64,000 nucleotides of DNA from Siphonodentalium dalli. Its lineage: Eukaryota; Mollusca; Scaphopoda; Gadilida; Siphonodentaliidae. The notes beneath the pieces are model-generated. The model saw only the letters and a program-made list of their open reading frames with translations. It made no database searches and was not told where the DNA came from. The translations under genes were made by a program, and so were the position numbers. Below are positions 56,201 to 58,935 of this stretch, piece by piece. The DNA lies in NCBI GenBank assembly GCA_032622095.1, contig CP136069.1, forward strand, positions 40,090,194 through 40,154,193, read 5' to 3'. The stretch's first letter is position 1. Each line of letters begins with the position of its first letter.

Positions 56201-58521
56201 TGATAAAATTGTAAAGAATATAAGAAAAAATGATAAAAATTGTTATAGTATGTAAGAATTTTTTTTTAAATATTGATAAAAATTGTTAAAGAATATAAGA
56301 AAAATTTATAAAAAATTGTTCGGCCAATGCATTCTCTTATATATGCGAGGCGACCTATGGTCGACTCACATATAAGAGAATGCTTTGGCACAGGGTCTTT
56401 AATGTTCATTATGAAAGGCCTTTTTCACATTTTAACCCTTTCATGACGGGAGCTGCGCTGGTGCAGCATGAAAGATCCTGTGCGAGTGCATTCTTTTAAA
56501 TATAGACATATATAAGAGAATGCTCTGACTTACAAGTTCAAGGTAAATATTGATAGGCCAATGTATTCTCTTATATATGCAAGGCTCCCTATAGGAGACT
56601 CACATATATAAGAGAATGTATTGGCTCAGGGTTTATCGCAAAATTTCAGGAAACTCCATTCATGGAAGGGATAACGACTGGATTACCGAGCTCCCTGTGT
56701 CTACCATATCACATACATTGTATTTCATGATATTTGCTTACTATCTCTCTCTCAGCCTAAGGTGGTGGAGTCAATATACGAACTTGACGTAGTAGACATA
56801 GCGTGTGGACCATATCATGTGATTGTAATCACCCAGGAACACCAGGGGTTGTCTTTGGGACGAGGGAATCAGGATACAAATAAACACCTTGTTTTTGCCT
56901 GGGGACAAGGCAGTCATGGTAAGATTTATGATTCATAAAAGCTCCATCATACCATGAGTTTTGATGCCTCAAATTACCGTTGCTTTTGTTAAATTACAGT
57001 TCTGGAGACAAAAATAAGTTAATAAATTTGTTACATTATATTATACTTTTTATTACATGACCCGACCCTTATTCCATTCATTAAACCCATTCTATAATAA
57101 TGATATGCAATGGTCATTGCATAACAGGAATTAGTGCCAGATGTACATTTGCACAATAAGGCCATCGAATTTTTTTTTTTTAGATCAGTGAGGGAAGTTG
57201 GAATTAAATTTGTTTTATTCCAATCGCAGTGATGGATGACTACTACAATCATACCGGGATTGGCGATGCTTTGTGGTTGTCGACGGTCAACTCCCCACTG
57301 AAAAGTTTGGCCCAATGTCAGACCATCTATCATGGAAACCACTGACCATGTTCTTAATTTTTTCTTTTTGTACGACATTCTGACCGAAAACAGCATGTTT
57401 TCCTCATTGATACGAAAAAACCCTGGGTTGGGTTGTTACGATTTCTGAAATTTTAAACCAGGTATAATGGATCGAAGTGAAGTGATAACAGAAGTGAATG
57501 AAGTGAAACTTCCCTCAGTAACTTTCTCTTGCAGAAATAATGGAAAATTGTTCCTTTTTCAGAAATTCTATTAGTTTCCACCTTCAGAAAGACAGATGTA
57601 ACATCTTTATATCAAGCAGTTTTCCTGGCATGTGTTGTTTTGCGACCTGAACGTGCCATGATCAGAAAGTAAAACTACTCGGGACTTTCCCACTGACGAC
57701 CGTCACATTCAATCTTCAAATGATAGGTCTTTTTTCGATTTCGTTCAGGATTTTGGCATGGTATCGCATGATTCGTATCTCTGTGGGCCAATCAACCCTA
57801 GTTATTTACAAGTAATTAAATTGCACATCTTTTACTGTACAATTTAACCCTTTCAGTGCCAAGTCCGATTTTTGTATCTACCCATATTTCCTTGATCATT
57901 TTTCAAATAATCAAGGAAATATGGGTTGATACAAAAATCGGACTTGGCACTGAAAGGGTTAATTTAAAGGGTTCTCTTGAGTTGTTCTGCCATTTGAATG
58001 CCAAACGTTGTTGATTTTCTATGAAAGTGCATTACGGAAGTTTTTGCTTTCGGGATAAAAATGATCAACGCGGGCCAAATAAATTAATGTGGCGGTATTA
58101 ATATTGGCTGACCAAAACTATTTTTTTTAAATAATGTCTAGAACCCTGGTAAGAGGGTACAAAAAGTCTTGTAGGAATTATCCATGGTATGAAACATTCA
58201 GCACCCAACAAGAATTGTTATAATTTTTCGGAAAAGTGTACCCGCTCAAAATTTTAATCAACATTGTAAATTATCTGTGATGCCATACGTACATTACCTA
58301 CATGTATACACACCCCCAAGGCTATGCATCAAGATGCGAGACTGTCATATGTCATGCATGTTTCTTGTTTCAGGTCGACTTGGTTCCGGGAATGATGATT
58401 CCTACCCTTCTCCACACATGATCTATGTTCCTGCATCCTCCATCTCCAAGGCATTCTGTGGTCCTGACTGTACTATACTACTCACCAAAGACAACAAGCT
58501 GCTGTGCACAGGTTTAAACAG
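14160..58521 (+). CDS. NEK9-like RCC1-repeat protein with disordered SIM/RS-rich N-terminus, no kinase (spliced, 3' incomplete)
   Basis: Ten coding exons join in frame with GT/AG borders and matching phases to give about 1,209 residues. ATG at 14160 is chosen because TGA lies in frame 12 bases upstream within the same exon. Exons 1-5 are low-complexity: 18-residue repeats, RGRGR-rich patches, an acidic C-end to exon 2 with VIVIDDE and VITIDD (SUMO-interaction-like), then an SR-rich exon 3. Exons 6-10 carry RCC1-blade signatures: VYYWGE, VACGEGF, YGSGKFSCLGHG, IACGPYH, FAWGQGSHGRLGSG and FCGPDCTILLT. Their order and wording resemble the RCC1 part of NEK9, a mitotic kinase, but no kinase domain precedes them and the in-frame stop argues against one being spliced on. 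RCC1 propellers usually bind proteins such as GTPases or, in NEK9, autoregulate. The protein could act at SUMO-rich nuclear sites (inference). The reading continues past the last exon found. Function otherwise unknown. Confidence 0.82.
14312..14545 (+). repeat. Fragment of the AGCTCAACTT minisatellite family
   Basis: Begins with the palindromic header AGCTCAACTT...AAGTTTGAGCT, then the leader CTATTGCCATGGGTTGGCGT and one unit ending in ATGGCCACCAGCAACCATCTTG. It is the same family as the array at 58932-60200. It starts 40 bp after exon 1. Confidence 0.8.
15312..16500. mobile_element. hAT-like non-autonomous element with 8-bp target duplication
   Basis: Ends are TAGTGATGAGCCGAT and its complement ATCGGCTCATCACTA. 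ATCAAATA is duplicated exactly at 15304-15311 and 16501-16508. Subterminal DNA repeats ATCGG/CCGAT motifs many times. It is 1,189 bp with no transposase frame, and ends 94 bp before the acceptor of exon 2. Confidence 0.9.
16595..18534 (+). CDS. Exon 2 of RCC1-like gene: disordered, repeat-rich, two SIM-like motifs
   Basis: Acceptor TATTATTCAG at 16585-16594 with phase 1; 1,940 bases, leaving phase 0 at TTC CAG|GTACCG. From start to end it holds a charged, Gly-rich entry; about twelve 18-residue repeats (best copies 17101-17424); a stretch of RGRGR/NRGNRNARG type near 17690-17770; a highly charged Asp/Arg/Ser/His-rich region; a Leu-rich acidic helix-like segment near 18240-18300; and VIVIDDE (18427-18447) and VITIDD (18502-18519), hydrophobic cores followed by acids as in SUMO-interaction motifs. 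The donor is flanked directly by a MITE (18538-18781). If the donor is skipped, translation ends after two extra residues at TAA 18541. Confidence 0.88.
16819..17478 (+). repeat. In-frame 54-bp tandem repeat (18-residue unit)
   Basis: Consensus residue unit RQGDYHQQGGMASxVESE. Six copies at 17101-17424 (17101, 17155, 17209, 17263, 17317, 17371) are nearly identical at the DNA level; units on both sides are more diverged (for example RQDDYHRQQGMASHGESE type), fading out near 16819 and 17478. The gradient indicates recent expansion of the centre. The unit length keeps the frame. Confidence 0.95.
18538..18781. mobile_element. Family D MITE (copy D1) inserted in the exon 2 splice donor
   Basis: Termini CCGTAATACCCAAAG and CTTTGGGCATTACTG are inverted and match the CAGTAATGCCC ends of copies D2-D4. 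TA is duplicated at 18536-18537 and 18782-18783, as for Tc1/mariner-type insertions. The left TA overlaps intron positions +2/+3 of the exon 2 donor. Most of the element is a long hairpin, with an internal direct duplication of GCTTGTTGCCATTCATCGGA near 18616-18667. Confidence 0.88.
18784..19138. other. Intron 2 sequence, nothing recognised
   Basis: AT-rich intronic DNA without repeats or frames I can support. Confidence 0.5.
19139..19401. mobile_element. Family B TTAA-type MITE, copy B2
   Basis: TTAACCTTTTCATGATGGAAGC at the left, then GGTGCAGCAT, a degenerate hairpin core (GCATTCTCTCATATATACGA), a spacer, a second core in reverse order, and a diverged right end CAGTCATGGAAG. Confidence 0.7.
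19402..20050. other. Intron 2, 3' part, nothing recognised
   Basis: AT-rich intron running to the polypyrimidine tract and acceptor of exon 3 at 20050. Confidence 0.5.
20051..20438 (+). CDS. Exon 3 of RCC1-like gene: SR/RS-rich
   Basis: Acceptor CTAATTTCAG, entry phase 0; exit phase 1 at CTGGCAG|GTAAGT. It encodes 129 residues, with an Arg/Ser-rich core (RERDRRRSRSTSHEHRRR and SRSRSPRRG) like the RS regions that SR-protein kinases phosphorylate and that target nuclear speckles, followed by a Lys-rich stretch. The frame fits exon 2 exactly when CAG 18534 is the exon end. Confidence 0.88.
20451..21315. mobile_element. Inverted-repeat element G1 carrying a family F copy (F2)
   Basis: The left end has TTTTTCTGTTGATTTGGGTA and TACCCAGGATCT phrases, and the right end has their complement (TTCTGGGTACCCTAATCAGCA, GCAAATTTGACC). 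The same two ends occur in G2 (25564-26611). Inside, 20575-20995 is a family F pair of palindromes (GAATGAGGTTCTCGGAGGAT and complement). No target duplication is clear. Confidence 0.6.
21316..21975. other. Intron 3, nothing coding
   Basis: Contains two direct copies of a phrase with CATTGTACTACCCGTACATC (about 21640-21765) and TA-rich simple sequence at 21779-21960. Confidence 0.5.
21976..23280 (+). repeat. Minisatellite element with alternating 174/164-bp units
   Basis: Opens with a T-run palindrome (CCCCC(T)nAAAGGGGGG) and a CCGTCCG-rich leader, then units beginning GGTATGGATGTTCACTAC at 22099, 22273, 22437, 22611, 22775 and 22942. Unit lengths alternate 174, 164, 174, 164, 167 because every second unit lacks the 10 bases TTTGTTTATC. 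Copies two apart are nearly identical, so the array grew as 338-bp dimers. Ends near AGACGACAGTCCATCTCTTG. Short frames here are by-products of the repeat. Confidence 0.85.
23281..23940. other. Intron 3, 3' part
   Basis: No repeat or frame I can support. Ends at the acceptor TATTTCAAAG of exon 4. Confidence 0.5.
23941..24036 (+). CDS. Exon 4 of RCC1-like gene
   Basis: 96 bases, phase 1 in and out, encoding DNKQVADMELDDNEETVAST-type acidic sequence then IALNVPASRAQ. The acceptor is placed after TTTCAAAG because the alternative AG 11 bases later would bring an immediate in-frame TGA. Donor CGCAGG|GTAAAT. Being short and phase-neutral, it could be skipped without a frameshift. Confidence 0.72.
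24175..24236. repeat. Small foldback repeat (copy 1 of 2)
   Basis: GGAATGTTCAGATAACAAGT ... GTTGAATTTATTAGTTAAACATTCC forms a hairpin; a second copy is at 42175-42236. Confidence 0.65.
24322..25105. mobile_element. hAT-like non-autonomous element
   Basis: Ends TAGTATTGAAATGATTAGTC and, inverted, TAGTGTTGAAACGACTAG; GTCGAC-type motifs repeat inside both ends. Flanks GTTCAAGG and GCTCAAGC match at 6 of 8 positions, a worn 8-bp duplication. No transposase frame. Confidence 0.7.
25143..25512. mobile_element. Family F element, copy F3, with 8-bp target duplication
   Basis: Terminal inverted repeat CAAACCTGGAAATAGTGTGT / complement at the right, followed inward by GCAGAATGAGGTCCCC. GTACCATT is duplicated at 25135-25142 and 25513-25520. 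The inner segment contains GGATCAGATTGAAGTTCCCC and a second palindrome. Confidence 0.85.
25564..26611. mobile_element. Inverted-repeat element G2 with internal tandem repeats
   Basis: GTCAACTTTGCATATTTCTG at the left against ACGGAAATATGCCAAGTTGAC at the right. At 26449-26600 four to five diverged units of about 38 bp (TTTCAGAnATCnTGGGTACT) repeat the terminal motif. Related to G1. Confidence 0.65.
26903..28259. mobile_element. hAT-like non-autonomous element with 8-bp target duplication
   Basis: Ends TAGAGCTGAAACGGTT and AACCGTTTCAGCTCTA; exact duplication GTCTTATC at 26895-26902 and 28260-28267. AACCGGTTAAC motifs recur several times within 100 bp of both ends, probable transposase-binding repeats. 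1,357 bp, no transposase frame. Confidence 0.92.
28320..28710 (+). mobile_element. Family A TTAA-type MITE, copy A1
   Basis: Flanked by TTAA (28316-28319, 28711-28714); ends CCCTTTACCCAACA and TGTTGGGTAAAGGG. Contains two shared palindromic cores (GCCAATGCATTCTCTTATAT...) in opposite order around an AT-rich spacer, then a unique right arm with GGAGCCGGTTCCAATGATAT. TTAA plus CCC ends suggests a piggyBac-like source; Kolobok also uses TTAA. Confidence 0.9.
28839..29226 (-). mobile_element. Family A MITE, copy A2 (inverted to A1)
   Basis: TTAA at 28835-28838 and 29227-29230. The unique arm is at the left, so it lies opposite to A1 only 128 bp away; the two could pair along almost 390 bases. 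Its left terminus is altered (CCCAAAAAAACGACC). Confidence 0.88.
29400..31400 (+). pseudogene. Decayed DIRS-like retroelement gag region (interrupted by MITE A3)
   Basis: Broken reading in several frames. Recognisable pieces are DDRLMQIVTDLLTNG near 29540-29585; RRHFSF|KPELRTDYKSLCS spanning the A3 insertion at 30655-31110; and KQVKNLAETGRKVGK near 31160-31205, followed by an Arg/Ser-rich tail. Wording and order resemble the gag of DIRS-like tyrosine-recombinase retroelements as I remember it. Stops and frame changes are frequent. Removing A3 with one TTAA rejoins the frame, so A3 arrived later. Confidence 0.5.
30674..31065 (-). mobile_element. Family A MITE, copy A3
   Basis: TTAA at 30670-30673 and 31066-31069; both CCCTTTACCCAACA ends intact; reverse orientation to A1. 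Inserted in a DIRS-like coding remnant. Confidence 0.92.
31537..31790. mobile_element. Family F element, copy F4, very regular palindrome
   Basis: Perfect terminal inverted repeat (CAAGCCTTGAAATAGTGTGT and complement, about 38 bp) and two head-to-tail inner palindromes built on GAGGTCCCCAGAGGGTGAAT. An 18-bp direct repeat (17/18 identical, ATTAAAnTTGTCCAACTA) abuts each end. Confidence 0.88.
31791..32432. other. Intron 4, nothing recognised
   Basis: AT-rich; possible old DIRS-derived DNA but no frame I can support. Confidence 0.35.
32433..32795 (-). mobile_element. tRNA-derived SINE with (TAA)n tail
   Basis: Minus strand: the tRNA-like head at 32795-32705 has a box A-like TGGTCCAGTTGTTAGCATG and a box B-like GTGTTTGAATCCCGC; a body follows, then the tail GTAAAGTGCATTGAAACTAA, GTGGAATGCACTAAATAAA and (ATT)n at 32433-32450. 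This head-body-tail plan and tail wording match invertebrate SINEs transcribed by RNA polymerase III and mobilised by LINE enzymes. Confidence 0.8.
32984..33472 (+). mobile_element. Helentron/pearl-like tandem-repeat element, block 1
   Basis: TCTCATATATATTTTGAAGA, then (TCTG)n, then 122-bp units (AGATCTCGGAAACGGG at 33151, 33273, 33395), then hairpin AGCCCGGACAACGTCTGGCT and the end ATCGGCTA. Microsatellite, tandem core and 3' hairpin are the plan of bivalve pearl elements, which I recall being linked to Helentrons. Confidence 0.7.
33473..33974 (+). mobile_element. Helentron/pearl-like tandem-repeat element, block 2
   Basis: Same plan directly after block 1: the same TCTCATATATA start, (TCTG)n, 122-bp units with AGATCTCGG at 33652, 33774 and 33896, then AGCCCGGACAACGTCGGGCT (a perfect GCCCG/CGGGC hairpin) and the terminus CTAG at 33971-33974. 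Confidence 0.75.
33975..34552 (+). mobile_element. Helentron/pearl-like tandem-repeat element, block 3 (different core)
   Basis: Start TCTATTATATATTTTGGAAG, (TCTG)n, then 131-bp units (ATTTCGATGAAACTTGGTAT at 34041, 34172, diverged at 34303), rich in CCTTGACCTT/AAGGTCAA. End hairpin GCCCGGACGAAGTCGGGT and CTAG at 34549-34552. It shares the frame but not the core unit with blocks 1 and 2. Confidence 0.7.
34796..34956. mobile_element. Family D MITE, copy D2
   Basis: CAGTAATGCCCTAAGTAATC and inverted end; TA on both sides (34794-34795, 34957-34958). Arms of about 70 bp pair almost perfectly. Confidence 0.9.
34990..35340 (+). pseudogene. DIRS-like retroelement pol remnant
   Basis: MLKHLGFILDTTDMTINFKI is read from 34994, and in another frame AILVMPVWRTPWFPSTSML near 35190-35245, then QLLMQLRPWNENPRTL. 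Both resemble the reverse transcriptase/RNase H end of DIRS-like elements. At least one frame change and a stop separate them. Probably the 3' part of the same dead element as 29400-31400, split by later insertions. Confidence 0.5.
35341..36410. other. Intron 4, nothing recognised
   Basis: AT-rich; no repeat with defined ends and no convincing frame. Confidence 0.45.
36419..38199. mobile_element. DNA transposon-like element with iterated 16-18-bp terminal repeats
   Basis: TSD AGCCAAAC at 36411-36418 and 38200-38207. The left end has five AACTGGGACCTTGGCT units (36429-36515); the right end has seven inverted units (GGTCCCAGTTAGCCAA, 38076-38190). Outermost GCCAGCTAACTGGGACC pairs with GGTCCCAGTTAGCTGGC. 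An internal tandem array of about 20 bp (CCAAATATTTAGAGATATCT, 37803-37915) is itself palindromic. No transposase frame in the 1.8 kb. The 8-bp duplication points to a hAT-like mechanism. Confidence 0.85.
38208..39633. other. Intron 4, nothing recognised
   Basis: AT-rich DNA with no frame or bordered repeat I can support. A short direct repeat (CTTAGTAACCTATTTT-like) lies at 39068-39125. Confidence 0.45.
39634..40621. mobile_element. Inverted-repeat element hosting MITE A4
   Basis: TAAGAAATGAATGTAGTGGG at the left pairs with CCCACTACATTCATTTCTTA at the right; inverted similarity continues for about 90 bp (ACGGTGGGGAATCACGTG on both sides). No clear target duplication. A4 (39821-40184) is nested inside. 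Confidence 0.75.
39821..40184 (+). mobile_element. Family A MITE, copy A4 (internal deletion)
   Basis: TTAA at 39817-39820 and 40185-40188. One half of the first palindrome is missing: CCCTGT runs straight into CGACCATAGGTCGCC. Confidence 0.9.
40938..41177 (-). mobile_element. Family A MITE, copy A5 (truncated)
   Basis: Begins within the first palindromic core; the right end TGTTGGGTAAAGGG with TTAA (41178-41181) is intact. Lies 120 bp before exon 5. Confidence 0.85.
41302..41697 (+). CDS. Exon 5 of RCC1-like gene
   Basis: Acceptor TTTTGTAACAG, phase 1 in and out (396 bases, 132 codons), donor CATTATG|GTGAGT. Encodes a mostly polar stretch with KTILLSAMEKNYG, RYSTRHGPYAG and FDKNYFFAKDGMLTRITEIH. 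The hydrophobic end looks like the lead-in to the RCC1 propeller. No known domain recognised. Confidence 0.85.
42175..42236. repeat. Small foldback repeat (copy 2 of 2)
   Basis: GGAAATGTTCAAATAATAAG ... TTGAATTTGTTATCTAAACATTTTCC; paralogue of 24175-24236. Confidence 0.65.
42478..42739. mobile_element. Family B TTAA-type MITE, copy B3
   Basis: TTAACCTTTCCATGACTGGA at the left, GCTCCCATCATGCAAGGGTTAA at the right; two diverged hairpin cores between them, each with GGGAG/CTCCC at the centre instead of the CGACC/GGTCG of family A. Confidence 0.75.
42990..43426. mobile_element. Family F element, copy F5
   Basis: CAAGCATTGAATTAGTGTGT and inverted GACACACTATTTCAAGGATTG ends; two GGGTGAATTTAGTGATG palindromes flank the AGATTGAAGTTCC inner segment. 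Confidence 0.8.
43501..43903 (+). mobile_element. Family A MITE, copy A6
   Basis: TTAA at 43497-43500 and 43904-43907; complete termini, both palindromic cores, and a right arm with one extra GGCCGGTTTT unit. Confidence 0.92.
43908..44166. mobile_element. Family E TTAA-type MITE, copy E1
   Basis: AGGTACTCAATCC and GGATTGAGTACCT ends between TTAA (43904-43907, shared with A6) and TTAA (44167-44170). Long arms with TTGATTCGAGTCGAGGAACC and its complement; a near-complete hairpin. Confidence 0.88.
44367..44545 (+). CDS. Exon 6 of RCC1-like gene: start of the RCC1 domain
   Basis: Acceptor TTCTGTTTCAG, phase 1 in, phase 0 out at TGGCTG|GTGAGT. Encodes FTVYYWGEKM..., IVQVAMSNTHKVATTRDGRLIQWL: a blade opening (YYWGE) followed by the VxxVAxxxxHxxxxTxxGRL pattern of an RCC1 repeat. 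Residue pattern and position resemble the first blade of the NEK9 propeller. Confidence 0.88.
44745..44889. mobile_element. Family D MITE, copy D3
   Basis: CAGTAATGCCCTAAATAATC and inverted end between TA dinucleotides; part of the left arm is deleted. Directly abuts family C copy C2. Confidence 0.88.
44892..45346. mobile_element. Family C MITE, copy C2
   Basis: Inverted ends TATGTGACCCGCCATATCAA and complement, then GTCGGGATTTTTTTACCCT. Two shared palindromic cores; the first has lost its right half (GTCGCCTTGGCCTAACA). Spacer matches C1. Confidence 0.85.
45663..46655. mobile_element. hAT-like non-autonomous element with 8-bp target duplication
   Basis: TAGGGCTTCACGGTAT and ACCGTGAAGCCCTA ends; exact duplication CTTCTATA at 45655-45662 and 46656-46663. 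GACTACGGTATTA/ACCGCGGTATGACTAAATACC motifs lie near both ends. Its right end is 20 bp from exon 7, so the duplicated bases are part of that exon's polypyrimidine region. 993 bp, no transposase frame. Confidence 0.92.
46676..46805 (+). CDS. Exon 7 of RCC1-like gene
   Basis: Acceptor TTATTTTTCAG, phase 0 in, phase 1 out at CGGACAG|GTAAAT. Encodes CQTPTQGQKPN..., then VEQVACGEGFVIIRTG, an RCC1 VxxVACGxxFxxxxT signature. Confidence 0.88.
46806..47314. other. Intron 7, 5' part
   Basis: AT-rich; a fragment CTATTTCCATGGGTTGGTAT near 46888 recalls the AGCTCAACTT minisatellite leader but is too diverged to call. Confidence 0.4.
47491..47697 (+). pseudogene. THAP zinc-finger exon of the transposase gene
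   Basis: MPTKRCSWGECNSDSRYNRK opens a THAP (C2CH) DNA-binding domain: C6 and C11, then FKPFPKP, CMRWIQLCGRPH, and the final HHFVCSK with C-x2-H-like spacing. Ends at TCCAAG|GTAAAC (phase 0). THAP domains bind transposon ends. The expected His-Phe after SK would be on the next exon, but the next clear piece is out of phase, so the gene is already damaged or the acceptor is missed. Confidence 0.75.
48021..48843 (+). pseudogene. HTH/DDE transposase body, frameshifted and truncated
   Basis: Frame 1 (to 48533) carries the linker and KLWDGKDRLVPGKK; frame 2 continues as GRPRRKLSLFEELVLTLVRI, the HTH segment VSQSHVCRIFTTWVN, and VIIDCTEYF with the first catalytic Asp at 48733-48735. The two meet at an 8-A run near 48467-48474; one A fewer would join them. 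Coding ends at TWSSYKH followed by unrelated codons, so the second Asp and the Glu of the DDE core are gone. Family: DDE_Tnp_4-like transposases. Confidence 0.78.
49260..49631. mobile_element. Family E TTAA-type MITE, copy E2 (nested in the transposon)
   Basis: AGGCACTCAATCCGATC and GATCGGATTGAGTACCT ends between TTAA (49256-49259, 49632-49635). Unpaired centre longer than in E1. Confidence 0.87.
49920..52155 (-). pseudogene. SAP-like/SWIM/YqaJ-type nuclease gene of the transposon (two exons, frameshifted)
   Basis: Exon 1 is 52155-51551: an N-terminal helix pair SMKELQTYLHQRGVPFSKLK (SAP-like), then a region ending YCTCKG. An intron (GTGAGT...TTACAG) joins exon 2 at 51015, completing the SWIM zinc finger CxC...CxH (CTCKGGIDGCCRH). 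Further on come WYTMRKGLLTASKF, IIFGRKFEEKAR, CLGCSPDGIV, FLVEIKC and YYQIQGQM, the motif order of YqaJ/lambda-exonuclease-like PD-(D/E)xK nucleases. Frame changes occur in a CA repeat near 50430 and again near 49990, where DIDFDNDFWEACKIKLVEFY continues in another frame. The intact frame would probably cut or process DNA during transposition (inference). Confidence 0.8.
51186..51291. mobile_element. Family D MITE, half copy D4
   Basis: TA CAGTAATGCCCAAAGTAATT, then the left arm up to CATTGGAAAGCTCA; the right arm is missing. It sits in the intron of the nuclease gene. Confidence 0.8.
52260..52782. other. Intron 7, 3' part
   Basis: AT-rich, nothing recognised. Confidence 0.45.
52783..53188. 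mobile_element. Family F element, copy F6
   Basis: TGAGTTTAGTGTGCC and inverted GGCACACTAAACTCA ends; one full palindrome (GGGTGAATTTAGTGATGC / complement), inner segment AGATTGAAGTTCC, and a shortened second palindrome. Ends 83 bp before exon 8. Confidence 0.8.
53272..53348 (+). CDS. Exon 8 of RCC1-like gene
   Basis: A long TC-rich tract then TTTCTAG; phase 1 in, phase 0 out at TTGATT|GTGAGT. The 77 bases encode DKGKVLSYGSGKFSCLGHGN and a short end, the most NEK9-like RCC1 signature of the gene (GSGxxxCLGHG). Confidence 0.88.
53573..53960. repeat. Family F element, partial copy F7
   Basis: Left palindrome (AGGGTGAATTTAGTGACACT / complement) and inner segment AGATTGAAGTTCCCC are present; the right part decays after AAGCAGAATGAGTTCCC. 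Confidence 0.65.
53961..54609. other. Intron 8, nothing recognised
   Basis: AT-rich, no supported feature. Confidence 0.45.
54610..56420. mobile_element. Family B MITE, copy B4, split by element K
   Basis: The left half 54610-54777 starts TTAACCCTTTCATGATGGGA and contains a partial core; the right half 56073-56420 contains the AT-rich spacer (four or five GTAAAGAATGTAAGAAAAAATG-like units), a core with CGACCTATGGTCGACTC, and an end resembling CATTATGAAAGG. Element K occupies the gap. Confidence 0.75.
54778..56068. mobile_element. Element K: TTAA-type transposon remnant nested in B4
   Basis: CTCTTTCGCTGCCA and TGGCAGCGAAAGAG ends between TTAA at 54774-54777 and 56069-56072. Inside are three GC-rich copies of TCTTATGCGCnGCAGGCG (55563, 55645, 55708) and several GCCATCTTGGATTT/CACGTGACnTTGGC phrases. 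No transposase frame in 1.29 kb. Confidence 0.88.
56436..56672. mobile_element. Family B TTAA-type MITE, copy B5
   Basis: TTAACCCTTTCATGACGGGA, GGTGCAGCATGAAAGATCCT, two degenerate cores, then a diverged right end CATTCATGGAAGGG. Only 84 bp from exon 9. Confidence 0.7.
56756..56918 (+). CDS. Exon 9 of RCC1-like gene
   Basis: Acceptor ATCTCTCTCTCAG, phase 0 in, phase 1 out at AGTCATG|GTAAGA. Encodes PKVVESIYELDVVDIACGPYHVIVIT followed, after a loop, by LVFAWGQGSHG: the end of one RCC1 blade and the start of the next. Confidence 0.88.
57001..57843. other. Intron 9, nothing coding recognised
   Basis: A minus-strand frame of 121 codons (57031-57396) shows no motif and is not called. Confidence 0.4.
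57848..57958. mobile_element. Hairpin MITE (family H) between TTAA
   Basis: CCCTTTCAGTGCCAAGTCCG ... with its complement, arms of about 50 bp almost perfect, flanked by TTAA (57844-57847, 57959-57962). Confidence 0.9.
58374..58521 (+). CDS. Exon 10 of RCC1-like gene (last one found)
   Basis: Acceptor TTTCTTGTTTCAG, phase 1 in. Encodes GRLGSGNDDSYPSPHMIYVP, FCGPDCTILLTKDNKLLCTG and LN. The donor is set at AACAG|GTACTC (phase 2); reading on gives only 18 more codons to TAA, without RCC1 character. Since RCC1 propellers have seven blades and about four are covered here, further exons are expected, probably beyond the window. Confidence 0.8.
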
Positions 58522-58804
58522 GTACTCAGAAGTTTCAATCTTTTCTTTACTGAATGGATTCTCCCATTCATTATAAAAGTATATATTATTATCTGAACAT
58601 TTCCATTGGAACTACTCGTCAATGTGCATATAGTAGCAAAATATTGGATTTTAATTAAGAAAAAAATATCTGTTTTGTGTTTGAAATTCCAAGGAAAATC
58701 AATTTAAATTTTCCTGACTGTTGTGGTACATTTCAATATCTTGTCTTTAATTTATTTTGCCAGAATACCAAGTGATAGGTTGCATTTCGAGCTGCCAGCC
58801 AGAC

Positions 58805-58935
58805 TTGTTAAAGATGCATAATCTGATTAAGCGCCTCTTAATTACTATTTATTTGGATTTGGGGGTAAAAAATATTTGAATTGAGTCAAGGAACCCACCT
58901 ATTAAAGCTCAGAGTTATTAGATATCAATTTTTAG
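58805..58935. repeat. Family E fragment E3
   Basis: ATAATCTGATTAAGCGCCTC through CAAAGCTCAGAGTTATTAGATATCAATTTTT-like sequence (in parts) matches the left arm of E1; it is cut by the next element. Confidence 0.7.

Noticed and set aside
58522-58576. Reading exon 10 onward to the TAA as the true C-terminus
   Set aside because: The extra 18 residues lack RCC1 character, a GT donor is present, and the propeller would be incomplete.
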